This document shows, piece by piece, positions 53,471 through 62,324 of a DNA stretch of 62,452 bases (positions within the stretch are counted from its first letter, which is position 1; each line of letters begins with the position of its first letter). Position numbers and translations under genes: made by a program. The notes below the pieces were generated by a model. It did not search any database. It had not been told where the DNA came from and worked only from the letters and a program-made list of their open reading frames with translations. The stretch covers positions 1 to 62,452 of the forward strand of contig CAZZLW010000009.1 in the NCBI GenBank assembly GCA_964654605.1, read 5' to 3'. The DNA comes from Raineya sp964654605. Its GTDB lineage: Bacteria > Bacteroidota > Bacteroidia > Cytophagales > Thermonemataceae.

Positions 53471-53495
53471 AAGCGACCTTGAAGGTCGCTTTTTT
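53471..53495 (+). terminator. Terminator after second lipocalin-like gene
   Basis: Perfect 9-bp arms aagcgacct/aggtcgctt with loop tga and a T-tract, 5 bases after the stop. Confidence 0.92.
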
Positions 53496-53520
53496 GTTCA
53501 ATCTACTTAATTGCTCCATA

Positions 53521-54225
53521 ATGAAAAAGATATTCTTGTTTTTGCTCGCAGGGCTATCGCTCAAACTTGTCCAAGCCCAAAATGGTAATTGCAATAATGG
53601 TTTTTTCCCTACTACACAAAGAAAAACAATAGAAGTAACCCATTACGACCGAAAAGACAAAGTTTCAATGGTCGTGAAAAATCAGTTAGAAAGAGTTCAG
53701 ACCAATAGCCAAGGAATGGAAGTTTTTTTCAAAAGCGAAAGTTACAATCATAGAGGAAAACTGATGTTTAAGGCTGATTATACAGTGAAGTGCAAAAATG
53801 AAACCTTCTACGTTGATGCCCGCAACTGGGCGGGTCCTTCTATGGCACAACAAAATGCCCCTGATATGGAAACTACTATTTCGGGTGAAGGTGTTCCCTA
53901 CCCTAATAATCTGACCGTAGGACAGCGGCTGCCCGATGCAGAAGTTGAAATCAAATCTACTTTGAAAGGTAGCCCCGTAGCACTGATGACTTTCCGTGCC
54001 AAAATTACTGACCGAGTAGTAGAGGGAAAAGAAACTATCCAAACTCCCGCAGGCACTTTTGAGTGCTTCAAACTCACTTACAAAGGGGATATCAAGGTTA
54101 GTTTTGTCAAGCAAAACCTAAACTATGTGGAATATATCGCCAAGAATGTGGGTGTTGTCAAGTTGGAAGCCTTTGATAAAAATGGTAAAAGAGAGCATTA
54201 TCAGATACTAACAAAATTTGAATAA
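53521..54225 (+). CDS. Exported protein of the DUF3108/TapB type
   Basis: A 234-residue protein starting at ATG 53521, with a signal peptide ending VQAQ. The mature part is beta-rich. The segment ITDRVVEGKETIQTPAGTFECFKLTYKGDI, in particular the V-T-P-A-G-T-F-x-C-x-K pattern, is typical of DUF3108/TapB-like proteins. The end (NYVEYIAKNVGVVKLEAF) also fits. Function unknown; probably periplasmic. Confidence 0.7.
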   Translation: MKKIFLFLLAGLSLKLVQAQNGNCNNGFFPTTQRKTIEVTHYDRKDKVSMVVKNQLERVQTNSQGMEVFFKSESYNHRGKLMFKADYTVKCKNETFYVDARNWAGPSMAQQNAPDMETTISGEGVPYPNNLTVGQRLPDAEVEIKSTLKGSPVALMTFRAKITDRVVEGKETIQTPAGTFECFKLTYKGDIKVSFVKQNLNYVEYIAKNVGVVKLEAFDKNGKREHYQILTKFE

Positions 54226-54231
54226 AAATCG

Positions 54232-54269
54232 CAAGCGAGGAGTTTCTTGAAATGAATATTCCTCGCTTG
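54232..54269. terminator. Hairpin between convergent genes
   Basis: Perfect 10-bp arms caagcgagga/tcctcgcttg with an 18-base loop, in the gap between the TapB-like and ChaN genes. It is followed on the plus strand by ttatttct. Confidence 0.7.
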
Positions 54270-54294
54270 TTATTTCTAATTCTGAAAACGCTCC

Positions 54295-55170
54295 TCAATA
54301 TGTTTTTGTCATATCCACAGGCGAAACTAAAATAAAATTAGCCTTGTTTTGGTTTTCTTTTTGAAGCTCTTGCAGATTTTCTTGCTCTACGGTAGCAATC
54401 GTAAGAATTTTCAAATCAGGTTTCTGACGTTTCAGATACCAAACAATGCCTTCAAAATTATCGGAATGATACGAACCGTTGAAATGCAAGAATATTTTTC
54501 CTTTTTGCCAATTCTGCAAGATAAAATGAGCCATTGTAGCATCTTTGATGGCTTGTGCTTGTGCAAAATATTCGGGCTTACTGCTACCACCGCCCATAGC
54601 TCCGTGAGAAGCCATTTTCATCATTTCGGCATAAGCGGGCAAAGACGCATCAAAAGCTATCGGCAAGGGGGCTATCCATTTTTTGGCATCTGCTGAAAGT
54701 TTATTCAACCCTTCCAAACCCTCACGCGATACAATATTTGCATACCTACGAGGTACATTGGTCGCAATAAAAGGAATTTTCTGCTTGATAGCAAAATCTA
54801 ACAAAGGCTTGTAGTCGGTACGATAGTTATCCCACATTTTAGCTTCTTTGGTGAAATGGTTTTCTTTTATCCAACCATTCGCATATTCATCAAGCACTAT
54901 CTGATTATCTGCTTCAAACATTTCTGCCCCTAAAACGAGCTTGCCTGCCTGCTTGGCGTGTAAATCTTTGAGCAATTGCAGTTGTAACCAATGACAAATA
55001 GAGTTGTTGTGCAGTTCACCGAAAAAGATAATATCAGCTTTTTCGGCTTCGGCAAGTAAAGAAGCATATTCTACCTTTTTGCCTTTGGCATCAAATAATT
55101 GATAAGCAGGTTTGGTTAGCATAAATAAACTAAACAATAAAATTCCAACTTTGAACATAATTTTCTGCAT
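54295..55170 (-). CDS. ChaN-family haem-binding protein
   Basis: A 291-residue protein with an N-terminal hydrophobic segment (KVGILLFSLFMLTKPAY) suggesting export. The core DIIFFGELHNNSICHWLQLQLL, then LGAEMFEADNQIVLDEY, then ATNVPRRYANIVSREGL, matches the ChaN family (PF04187 type), reported to bind haem in Campylobacter. A predicted His-rich end, YHSDNFEGIVWYL, is present. It could be involved in iron or haem handling, though no transport genes adjoin it. Confidence 0.82.
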   Translation of the reverse strand: MQKIMFKVGILLFSLFMLTKPAYQLFDAKGKKVEYASLLAEAEKADIIFFGELHNNSICHWLQLQLLKDLHAKQAGKLVLGAEMFEADNQIVLDEYANGWIKENHFTKEAKMWDNYRTDYKPLLDFAIKQKIPFIATNVPRRYANIVSREGLEGLNKLSADAKKWIAPLPIAFDASLPAYAEMMKMASHGAMGGGSSKPEYFAQAQAIKDATMAHFILQNWQKGKIFLHFNGSYHSDNFEGIVWYLKRQKPDLKILTIATVEQENLQELQKENQNKANFILVSPVDMTKTY

Positions 55171-55211
55171 TTTGAGTGAGGCTTAAAATTAAGATTTTTT
55201 GCAAAATTTTC

Positions 55212-55219
55212 TATCTTTG
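55212..55219 (+). promoter_or_regulatory. -7 box upstream of smc
   Basis: TATCTTTG matches the Bacteroidota -7 consensus and lies 22 bases before ATG 55242, supporting this start over the ATG at 55176. No good -33 element seen. Confidence 0.45.
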
Positions 55220-55241
55220 CCTTCCAAAAGTTTTCTTTATT

Positions 55242-58200
55242 ATGTTACTAACCAAACTGGAAATCAAAGGCTTCAAGAGCTTCGGCGATAAAGTTACCAT
55301 TTTATTTGATGAAGGAGTCACGGGGATTGTAGGGCAAAATGGCTGTGGTAAGTCTAATGTTGTAGATGCTATTCGCTGGGTGTTGGGCGAGCAAAAAACC
55401 CGTGCCTTGCGTTCCGATAAAATGGAAAATATCATTTTCAATGGTACTAAAAAGCGTAAGCCTTTGAACCTTGCCGAGGTTTCGCTTACTTTCAAAAATA
55501 CTAAAAATATTCTTGCTACCGAGTATTCGGAAGTTACCATTACTCGCCGCTTGTATCGTACAGGCGAAAGCGAATACTTGCTCAACAATGTACCTTGTAG
55601 GCTCAAAGATATCAACAACCTTTTTTTAGATACGGGTATCGGACCTGATAGTTATGCAATTATTGAGCTGAAAATGGTTGATGATATTCTCAACGACAAA
55701 GAGAACTCTCGCCGCAATCTTTTTGAAGAAGCCGCAGGCATTTCCAAATTCAAAGTGCGTAAAAAAGAAACCCTAAAAAAATTAGAAGATGCCGATTTAG
55801 ACCTTTCGCGTGTAGAAGATATGCTCTTTGAAATTCAAAAACAACTCAAAACCCTTGAACGCGAAGCCAAACGAACTGAAAAATATTTCAAAACCAAAGA
55901 AGAATATAAAAATGCCAGCCTTGAACTTGCCAAAAAAAGCGTCAGCGACAAACGCGAACTGATGCTCCATTTGGCTAATCAGTTGCAAAAAGAAAACGAT
56001 GAAAAACTCCATATTCAAACACAAATCACAGAAAAAGAGGCTCTTATTGAAAAGCAAAAAAATGATTTTGCCTTTCAAGGCGAAGCCGTAAGAACCAAAC
56101 AAAAGGAAGTGAATGAGTTTTTTAATGAAATCAGGCAGTACGAAAATGAAAAGAAAATCAGGCAAGAACGCATCAAGATGCTTTATGAAAAACAAAAAAG
56201 CCTTCAAGAGCAAATAGAACACGATAAAGAACGTGAGCAAGAAATTCAAAGACAAATTACAAACTGGCTTGTAGAAAGAGGCTCTGCCGAAAAATTGATG
56301 AAAGAACTTTGGCTAGAACTGCAAAATATTAAAGCCGAATATGAAACCGAACAACAAAAAGTAAATGCCCTTCAAGGCGAATTTGCAGAACTTTCTACTT
56401 TGCTCAGTAGCAAGCAAGAGGCTGTTTTTGCTCTTACGAAACAATACGAAATCAAGCAAACGCAAATCAAATCTTTGGAGCAAGAAATTGCCAAAAGCAA
56501 ATCGGAAGGAACGCAAAGAAATGAAGATTTAGCACTTTTTCAGGAACAATTGGAACTATGCCAAAACGAACTGCAAGACCTAAAAGATGAATTGGAACGC
56601 TTACAAACCAATGAAAACGATTTGCAAAGCCGTTTGCAAGACCTTCTGGACGAAAACGCTGAAATCAAAGAAATTTTAATCCAAAAAAACCGCTTGCTTG
56701 ATGCCAAACGCAACGAATACAAACTTACTAAATCTTTGGTAGAAAATTTAGAGGGTTTTCCCGAAGCTATCAAATTCTTAAAAAAGCAAGATTTCTTTTC
56801 ACAAACCCCCTTGCTTTCCGATATTTTTACTTGCCAAGACGACTACAAACCCGCCATTGAGGCTTTTTTGGAGCATTTATTAAGTTTTTACATTGTCAAA
56901 AATTCGCAAGAAGCCCACGAGGCAATCTCTTTGCTTGCCAAAGCTGAAAAAGGCAAAGCCAATTTTTTAATTTTAGAAAGCATACTACCCGAAAAGAAAC
57001 CTACTCCAAAGCCTCAAAATTGTATTTCTGCTCTTGAAATTTTGGAATTTGAGCCTATTTATCAAAATTTATTTGCACACTTGTTTGAAAACGTCTTTTT
57101 GGCAGAAAAAGAAAGCATTTCCGACCTGCAAAAAAAGCACCCCGAATGTATTTTTGTAAGCAAAGATGCCCAAATAGTTAGTCGGAAGGCTCGTATTTCG
57201 GGAGGCTCGGTGGGGAGCTTTGAAGGCAAAAATATTGGTAGAAAAAAGCAGTTGGAAACCTTGCAGAAAGAAATAGAGGCTTTGGAAAGTGAAATTTCAG
57301 ACCTACAAGAGCAAAGCCAAGCCAAACAAGCAGAAATCAATGATTTGAAAAATGCTTCTTTCAAAGAACAAATCCGAGAAACACAAATTGCTTTCCATAA
57401 AAAAAATGAGCAGTTCATAGCCCTTCGTACCAAAACCGAACAGCTACACAGCCTTATTGAAAGCGGCTCGGAAAATTTGGAAAGTCTGCAAGAGCGTTTA
57501 GAGGAGTACCATAGCCAGCTCAAAGCTCTCGAACCGCAAATCAAGCAAACCGAAGCCGAATTGTACGCTATACGCGAGGAGCATACTACCAAAAATCAAC
57601 TTTTACAGAAAGCTAACGATTGGCTATCGCAAAAATTAGGCGTTTTGAATCAGCAAAATCTGAAATATCATCAGCAGGAAAGCCGTGTGCAAAGCATAGA
57701 ACAAGAAATCAAATTCAATGAAAGTGCCTTAGATGCCCTGCGAAATCGTTTGCAAAAAAATAATGAAGAATTAAGCCGTGTTAGCATTGAAATTGAAGGC
57801 TTTGAAGAAACCAAAGAAGCCGAAGACGACAAAATTCTTTTGATGTACGAGCAGAAATCTGTTTTGGAAAGAGAACTGAACGAAATTGAAAAAGAATACT
57901 ATGCTTTGCAAGGCGAAATTGGAAGGTTGGAAAAGGAAGTACGCGAATTGCAAAGAAAGCGTGAGCAAATAGATTTGATTATAGGCGAAATCAATGCGAA
58001 AATCAATGAAACAAAGCTATCTTTTACAAGTATCAAAGAAAGGCTTTCGGTGGAATTTAATGTAGATTTAGAGGCATTGATGAGTGAAGAGAATGTAGAA
58101 ATTTCAGCCAAAACCGAAGCAGAACTCAAAGATGAAGTACAAAGGCTCAAAAATGTTTTAGATACCATTGGGGCAATTAACCCTATGGCAATGGAAGCCT

Positions 58201-58781
58201 ACAAAGAAATCAAAGAAAGGAACGATTTTATTGTTGCCCAAAAAGAAGATTTGCTCAAAGCCAAAAATTCACTTTTAGAAACTATCCAAGAAATAGACAC
58301 AGTAGCACGCGAAAACTTTTTAGCAACTTTTGAAGCTATCCGACAAAATTTTCAGAAGGTTTTTCGCTCGCTTTTCACCGAAGAAGATACTTGCGATTTG
58401 GTACTTTTCAATCCTGAAAACCCGCTGGAAAGCCCTATTGATATTATTGCCAAGCCCAAAGGGAAACGTCCGCTTACTATCAATCAGCTATCGGGTGGGG
58501 AAAAAACACTTACCGCAACCTCTTTGCTTTTTGCTATCTACCTCATCAAACCTGCCCCTTTTTGTATTTTTGATGAGGTTGATGCCCCTCTTGATGATGC
58601 CAATGTAGATAAATTCACGAATATTATTCGCAAGTTTTCCGAAGAGTCGCAATTTATTATTGTTACCCACAACAAACGTACAATGGCGGCAACGGATATA
58701 ATGTACGGAATTACAATGTTTCCCGAAGACCCTGGCGTTTCAAAATTAGTGCCTGTGGATATGCGTGTATTACAAACGTAG
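55242..58781 (+). CDS. smc: Chromosome segregation protein SMC
   Basis: An 1179-residue SMC ATPase of normal bacterial length. N-terminal head with Walker A GQNGCGKS (31-38) in a VDAIRWVLGEQ context, long coiled coils (about 165-500 and 660-1020), a hinge domain (about 505-655), and a C-terminal head with the ABC signature LSGGEKTL and Walker B/D-loop PFCIFDEVDAPLDDAN. It compacts and segregates the chromosome, normally with ScpA/ScpB. I start at ATG 55242 (MLLTKLEIKGFKSFG); a longer start would precede the promoter-like box. Confidence 0.95.
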   Translation: MLLTKLEIKGFKSFGDKVTILFDEGVTGIVGQNGCGKSNVVDAIRWVLGEQKTRALRSDKMENIIFNGTKKRKPLNLAEVSLTFKNTKNILATEYSEVTITRRLYRTGESEYLLNNVPCRLKDINNLFLDTGIGPDSYAIIELKMVDDILNDKENSRRNLFEEAAGISKFKVRKKETLKKLEDADLDLSRVEDMLFEIQKQLKTLEREAKRTEKYFKTKEEYKNASLELAKKSVSDKRELMLHLANQLQKENDEKLHIQTQITEKEALIEKQKNDFAFQGEAVRTKQKEVNEFFNEIRQYENEKKIRQERIKMLYEKQKSLQEQIEHDKEREQEIQRQITNWLVERGSAEKLMKELWLELQNIKAEYETEQQKVNALQGEFAELSTLLSSKQEAVFALTKQYEIKQTQIKSLEQEIAKSKSEGTQRNEDLALFQEQLELCQNELQDLKDELERLQTNENDLQSRLQDLLDENAEIKEILIQKNRLLDAKRNEYKLTKSLVENLEGFPEAIKFLKKQDFFSQTPLLSDIFTCQDDYKPAIEAFLEHLLSFYIVKNSQEAHEAISLLAKAEKGKANFLILESILPEKKPTPKPQNCISALEILEFEPIYQNLFAHLFENVFLAEKESISDLQKKHPECIFVSKDAQIVSRKARISGGSVGSFEGKNIGRKKQLETLQKEIEALESEISDLQEQSQAKQAEINDLKNASFKEQIRETQIAFHKKNEQFIALRTKTEQLHSLIESGSENLESLQERLEEYHSQLKALEPQIKQTEAELYAIREEHTTKNQLLQKANDWLSQKLGVLNQQNLKYHQQESRVQSIEQEIKFNESALDALRNRLQKNNEELSRVSIEIEGFEETKEAEDDKILLMYEQKSVLERELNEIEKEYYALQGEIGRLEKEVRELQRKREQIDLIIGEINAKINETKLSFTSIKERLSVEFNVDLEALMSEENVEISAKTEAELKDEVQRLKNVLDTIGAINPMAMEAYKEIKERNDFIVAQKEDLLKAKNSLLETIQEIDTVARENFLATFEAIRQNFQKVFRSLFTEEDTCDLVLFNPENPLESPIDIIAKPKGKRPLTINQLSGGEKTLTATSLLFAIYLIKPAPFCIFDEVDAPLDDANVDKFTNIIRKFSEESQFIIVTHNKRTMAATDIMYGITMFPEDPGVSKLVPVDMRVLQT

Positions 58782-58912
58782 AGATAAGGCAATGCCTTGT
58801 CTCAATAAAAAATTATAGAAATGCCTTGTCTCAAAATTATTGCACCGCCTTGTCCCAATAAAAAAATTATGACACCGCCTTGTCCCAAAATTATTGCAGT
58901 GCCTTGCAAAAA
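58781..58912. repeat. Degenerate tandem repeat after smc
   Basis: Five units of about 25-30 bases share the core gccttgt(c/t)(c/t)caa followed by an (a)aattat spacer: cores at about 58794, 58823, 58849, 58879 and 58903 (last one truncated). The first unit is preceded by gagataaggca, which pairs with its own tgccttgtctc to form a hairpin. The array starts on the last base of the smc stop codon and fills the whole gap to the convergent glycosyltransferase gene. It is non-coding. Confidence 0.8.
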
Positions 58913-58915
58913 AAA

Positions 58916-59989
58916 TCAATCAAAAAATTGTTCAAAGTTTTTCTGATTAGCCCTCACAGAGTAACGTTCAATGATTGTTTTTCGGGCATTTTTGCCCAAA
59001 TTTTGCCTTAATTCAGCGTTTTCAAGCAGTAGTAAGAGCGTTTGTTCCCATTCCTCGTTGCTTTCACAAAGAAAGCCATTGTAGCCATTTTGCACAATTT
59101 CAGTATTTACGCCCACAGGAGAAACCACAGGAACAATTTCCAAAGCCATATATTGCAAAGCCTTGAAGCCACATTTACCTCTTGCCCAATCGTCATCAAG
59201 AAGTGGCATTATACCAATATCCAAAAGCATAAGGTCTTGAATTTCAGTATCTTTTTGCCAAGCAAGATATTCTAAATTAGTAAGACTGAAAGTAGGCGGT
59301 TTATCGGAAATCAGCAGAAATATAAAATTTTTCTGCTTGGCAATTTTGGCTAAAATAGGTAGTAGTGGCTCAAGGTATTGAATGGTAGAATGTGTGCCTG
59401 TCCAGCCAATTACGGGTAGATTTTTCTTTTGCACCTGAAATTGATGAGGATTATGCCAATTTTCGGTATCAATGGTAGTGGGATTGATAAAAACATTCAG
59501 ATTGAATTTTTGGGCATATTCGGCTAAAAAGCGATTGCCTGCCGAAACTTTGTAAGCCCAAGAGCAAATAAGTGCAGTTTTTTGATGAAATTTGAGCCAA
59601 GCTACTATTTTATTTACTTCCGAAGTATTGGGTAGCCAAATGGCATCGTCAAAATCAAATATCATTTTTTTACGAAAAACCTTACAAGTAACCCACTCTA
59701 CAAAAGGAAAGCCCAAAGGAGTAGCTTCGCGATGCACAAAAACCATATCATAACGAGGTATCTGCCCCAAAAGCCACAAGCGTCTGATAAATCCTTTCAA
59801 AATCCCCCAAATTTTCTCAAAAATATGCCCTTTTTTGTATAAAATTTTCCAAGTTTTTTCGTCTAAAAATGGTTTCAGTGTGATTTTATAGCCTTTTTCC
59901 TGTAAAAAGTCTAAATATTGCTCAAAGCGAAATCTTTGCGAACCCGCTGTTCCCGAAGGGTATGGAAACATAAATAAAAGTTTCTTCAT
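58916..59989 (-). CDS. Glycosyltransferase (GT4-like)
   Basis: A 357-residue GT-B glycosyltransferase, start ATG 59989. N-terminal FPYPSGTAGSQRFRFEQYLDF fits the GT4 acceptor domain. The C-terminal domain has LPVIGWTGTHSTIQYLEPLL, then DIGIMPLLDDDWARGKCGFKALQYMALEIVPVVSP, whose K-x-x-Q-Y-M-A-L-x-x-P-V pattern marks the donor site. It begins 2 bases after the stop of the upstream membrane-protein gene, so they are likely one operon. Sugar and acceptor unknown; cell-surface polysaccharide synthesis is likely. Confidence 0.85.
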   Translation of the reverse strand: MKKLLFMFPYPSGTAGSQRFRFEQYLDFLQEKGYKITLKPFLDEKTWKILYKKGHIFEKIWGILKGFIRRLWLLGQIPRYDMVFVHREATPLGFPFVEWVTCKVFRKKMIFDFDDAIWLPNTSEVNKIVAWLKFHQKTALICSWAYKVSAGNRFLAEYAQKFNLNVFINPTTIDTENWHNPHQFQVQKKNLPVIGWTGTHSTIQYLEPLLPILAKIAKQKNFIFLLISDKPPTFSLTNLEYLAWQKDTEIQDLMLLDIGIMPLLDDDWARGKCGFKALQYMALEIVPVVSPVGVNTEIVQNGYNGFLCESNEEWEQTLLLLLENAELRQNLGKNARKTIIERYSVRANQKNFEQFFD

Positions 59990-59991
59990 AA

Positions 59992-61407
59992 CTATCTTCT
60001 TGCTTCCGAATTTTTCAATTTCCACCAGCCTTTTTCTCCTTGGTACTCATATTTTTGAGCCAGCGAAGGTAATCGTTTGAATATTTTTTCAATAGTATTT
60101 TTTTCTCCTGTAATAATGGTAGGCAAATCTTGTGAGAGTCTGTCGTATATTTCGGCTTGTATATCGTAATAGTCTAAGAATTGTAAATGTTTTTGAGCAA
60201 GCTCGTAATGAAAATAAGGCGTTGAGGCTTTATTTTTTAGGTAAAATTCCCACCTTTTTCCCAAAAACCAAATTTTTTCCTTCTGAATATCAGGTACTTG
60301 CAAAGGCTCAAAAAGCGTAATATATTTTTGCCATTTGATAGGGATTTTTTGAAGCAAAAAAATGTAGTTAAAACTGATACAAACAAGCAAAAAAAACACA
60401 AAAAGTATTTCACGCAACCACCTGCTTCTGAATAGCAAAAATAAATGAGCCACAAAAAATGCTACTATTGCCCAAAAAGGAGCAAAACTATACATAGAAA
60501 TTTCAGGCGTAAAGAAAACGCCTAAAACCCCAAAAATCAGCATAAACAAGAGTGCTTGTTGGGAACGTATCTGATAATTGATAAAACCGCCACTTTGCAA
60601 AAGGAAAAGAACTCCAAAAAGTAAAAAAATAATGGGTAGTGCCAAAAAAATAGCAAAATGCAGAAAAGACATCGCATAGTCTTTACTTAGCCAAAAGCCG
60701 CTCAAAGCAAAAAACTCCACGAATTGCCCAAAAGCATCTTTGAAATAAAAAATAAGTCCGAAAAGGGCAAAAGGCAGAAAAGCCCCCAAACAAAGCAAAA
60801 CATATTCCCTTATCTGCGTACCCGAAAGTGTAGCAAAGACAAACATTACTCCCAAAAGCCAAAAAATACTTGGAAAGTAGCATAATATCGCAATGCCTAA
60901 ATAAATACCAATATCAAAGCCTTTCTGATAGTGGTACTGTTCGTTTAGGTGCAGAAGCAGATTTCCCAAAGCAATAATCAGAAAGGTACTGGCAAGTATT
61001 TCGGGAGTAAGTGTGAAACAATCCCACCAAAGCGAAGCCAAAAGCAGGTAAATCAGTGCTGGCACTTGGTTTCTTTCGTGGTACATTTTCGTTTTGATAA
61101 GCCAGTAGTTCCACTGAATAGCCTGCACGAAAACGAGCAAACTCGCCAAAATATGCAAAGGCACTACACTTTTTCCAAAGAAAAAATAAGAAATACCATA
61201 CACAAAAGCAGGTAGAATGGGCGTATTATCCCAAATATCAATGTAAATCCAATTTCCTTCAGCAATTTTTTCGCCCAAAGCCAAAAATTTAACCTCAATG
61301 GGTAAAAGAGGCACGCCTATCCACTCGGCAGGCAAACGAATGGCTATAAAAAGTAAAGCCAGCAGTATGGTGCCAAAAATAGAACTGCTACGAAAAATGT
61401 TTAACAC
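59992..61407 (-). CDS. Polytopic membrane protein, possible GT-C-type glycosyltransferase, GTG start
   Basis: A 471-residue protein with about 11-12 transmembrane helices and a hydrophilic C-terminal domain (about 360-471). An early loop with EKIAEGNWIYIDIWDNTPILPAF resembles the first loop of GT-C/DUF6427-type proteins, where acidic residues bind the lipid-linked donor. The start is GTG at 61407. The repeat element at 61413-61570 ends 5 bases before it. It is followed after 2 bases by the glycosyltransferase gene. Family assignment is tentative. Confidence 0.7.
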   Translation of the reverse strand: MLNIFRSSSIFGTILLALLFIAIRLPAEWIGVPLLPIEVKFLALGEKIAEGNWIYIDIWDNTPILPAFVYGISYFFFGKSVVPLHILASLLVFVQAIQWNYWLIKTKMYHERNQVPALIYLLLASLWWDCFTLTPEILASTFLIIALGNLLLHLNEQYHYQKGFDIGIYLGIAILCYFPSIFWLLGVMFVFATLSGTQIREYVLLCLGAFLPFALFGLIFYFKDAFGQFVEFFALSGFWLSKDYAMSFLHFAIFLALPIIFLLFGVLFLLQSGGFINYQIRSQQALLFMLIFGVLGVFFTPEISMYSFAPFWAIVAFFVAHLFLLFRSRWLREILFVFFLLVCISFNYIFLLQKIPIKWQKYITLFEPLQVPDIQKEKIWFLGKRWEFYLKNKASTPYFHYELAQKHLQFLDYYDIQAEIYDRLSQDLPTIITGEKNTIEKIFKRLPSLAQKYEYQGEKGWWKLKNSEARR

Positions 61408-61412
61408 ACCGT

Positions 61413-61570
61413 CAATTATTTACGTTCAAAAAATTTAGCGTTTGATGTTCAATCCTTTAAGAGTTTTCTCTCTCCTTTTCTGTCTGACATCTATTTTCTA
61501 AAATCCTGTTTCCTGAATCTTGTTTCCTACTTCTTTACTGCTACAAACTATACCTAAACAATTACAACAC
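61413..61570 (-). repeat. Upstream-associated intergenic repeat, copy C
   Basis: This is the longest copy of the family. On the minus strand it runs tgtaattgtttaggtatag, then the duplicated aggaaaca core, gaaaatagatgtcagacag, ttgaacatcaaa, and the conserved end ttttttgaacgtaaataatt. It lies directly before the GTG start of the membrane-protein gene on the same strand. Confidence 0.8.
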
Positions 61571-61641
61571 AACTTTACACCTTAATATTTTTGCAGTGAA
61601 ATTAGCGAAAAATATCTAAACTACGATATTAAGCAATAAAA

Positions 61642-61669
61642 AAGCCTTAAACTTTGATGTTTAAGGCTT
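61642..61669 (-). terminator. Terminator after tRNA-Asp
   Basis: Perfect 11-bp arms aagccttaaac/gtttaaggctt with a 6-base loop. On the minus strand it follows the tRNA-Asp 3' end by 1 base and runs into a T-tract. Confidence 0.9.
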
Positions 61670-61670
61670 G

Positions 61671-61744
61671 CGGAACGGACGGGGCTCGAACCCGCGACCT
61701 CCTGCGTGACAGGCAGGCGTTCTAGCCAACTGAACTACCGCTCC
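61671..61744 (-). tRNA. tRNA-Asp (anticodon GTC)
   Basis: A full cloverleaf: 5' acceptor GGAGCGG pairing with CCGTTCC (one G-U), D-arm GTTC/GAAC, anticodon loop CTGTCAC flanked by CCTGC/GCAGG, and T-arm GCGGG TTCGAGC CCCGT. Discriminator G; no encoded CCA. The sequence is like Bacteroidota tRNA-Asp. Confidence 0.93.
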
Positions 61745-61756
61745 ATAAAAAAACAA

Positions 61757-61831
61757 TGGAGCCAGCTATCGGATTTGAACCGATAACCTACCGCTTACAA
61801 GGCGGTTGCTCTACCATTGAGCTAAGCTGGC
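61757..61831 (-). tRNA. tRNA-Thr (anticodon TGT)
   Basis: A cloverleaf with acceptor GCCAGCT/AGCTGGC, anticodon loop CTTGTAA within CCGC/GCGG, and T-arm ATCGG TTCAAAT CCGAT. Discriminator T and CCA appear to be encoded (TCCA). It lies 12 bases upstream of tRNA-Asp on the minus strand. It is near the suspected contig joint, so its genome of origin is uncertain. Confidence 0.92.
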
Positions 61832-61853
61832 AAAAACCCTTTTCGGGTAATAT

Positions 61854-62123
61854 TTAAGAAGATATTTTTGCTACCATTTTTGTAACTAATGATTTTCTTC
61901 TAGCAGCAGTATTTTTATGAAGAATATTTCTTTTCAATGCCTTATCAATAGCACTATATGCTGTTTGTAAAAGTTCTTCAGGATTTTTATTTGTAGTTCA
62001 TTTTACAACAGCCCTTTTAATAGTTTTTATAGCATTTTTCATACTAAGCTGAAACTGTTTATTTCTAAATGTCAACTTTTCATTTCTTTTTAAAGCTTTT
62101 TTAGCTGATTTTGTAATAGCCAT
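61854..62123 (-). CDS. rpsT: 30S ribosomal protein S20 with in-frame TGA (possible UGA = glycine)
   Basis: An 89-codon frame from ATG 62123 to TAA 61854. Translation: MAITKSAKKALKRNEK at the start, and a C-terminal half with AYSAIDKALKRNILHKNTA, then ARRKSLVTKM, the S20 hallmark. Codon 42 (61998-62000) is TGA; the frame is intact on both sides. When aligned by eye with E. coli S20, this codon falls at the Gly of EAGDK, so UGA read as glycine gives a normal S20. The MAITKSAKKA start is typical of candidate-phyla S20. Codon use is extremely AT-rich (AGA/AGG for Arg). Under the standard code it is a broken gene; a pseudogene or sequencing error is the alternative. Confidence 0.8.
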
Positions 62124-62185
62124 AATAAATAAATAAAATTATTTAAAATATATAATAAATAATACAATCAATATTAATATAAATT
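62124..62185. other. Very AT-rich spacer
   Basis: Almost entirely A and T (runs such as aaaatatataataaataat). This composition is unlike any other intergenic region of the window and supports a different genomic origin for the right end. Confidence 0.7.
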
Positions 62186-62258
62186 CTCCAAGGGTGGGGC
62201 TCGAACCCACGACCCAGTGGTTAACAGCCACTTGCTCTACCGACTGAGCTACCTTGGA
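62186..62258 (-). tRNA. tRNA-Asn (anticodon GTT)
   Basis: A cloverleaf with acceptor TCCAAGG/CCTTGGA, D-arm GCTC/GAGC, anticodon loop CTGTTAA flanked by GTGG/CCAC, and T-arm GTGGG TTCGAGC CCCAC. Discriminator G; no CCA encoded. Confidence 0.92.
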
Positions 62259-62324
62259 ATATTTCTTAAATGTAAGTTTAATATATAAATATTTTGAAAA
62301 AAAATTCAAGAGCATTTTAAATAA

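Noticed and set aside
58781..58912. Possible CRISPR array
   Set aside because: Units are degenerate, only 25-30 bases apart, with near-identical AT spacers and no cas genes; this is a tandem repeat.
61854..62123. S20 as a simple Bacteroidota pseudogene
   Set aside because: The sequence style and codon use are not Bacteroidota-like and the rest of the frame is intact; kept as an alternative but less likely than UGA recoding.
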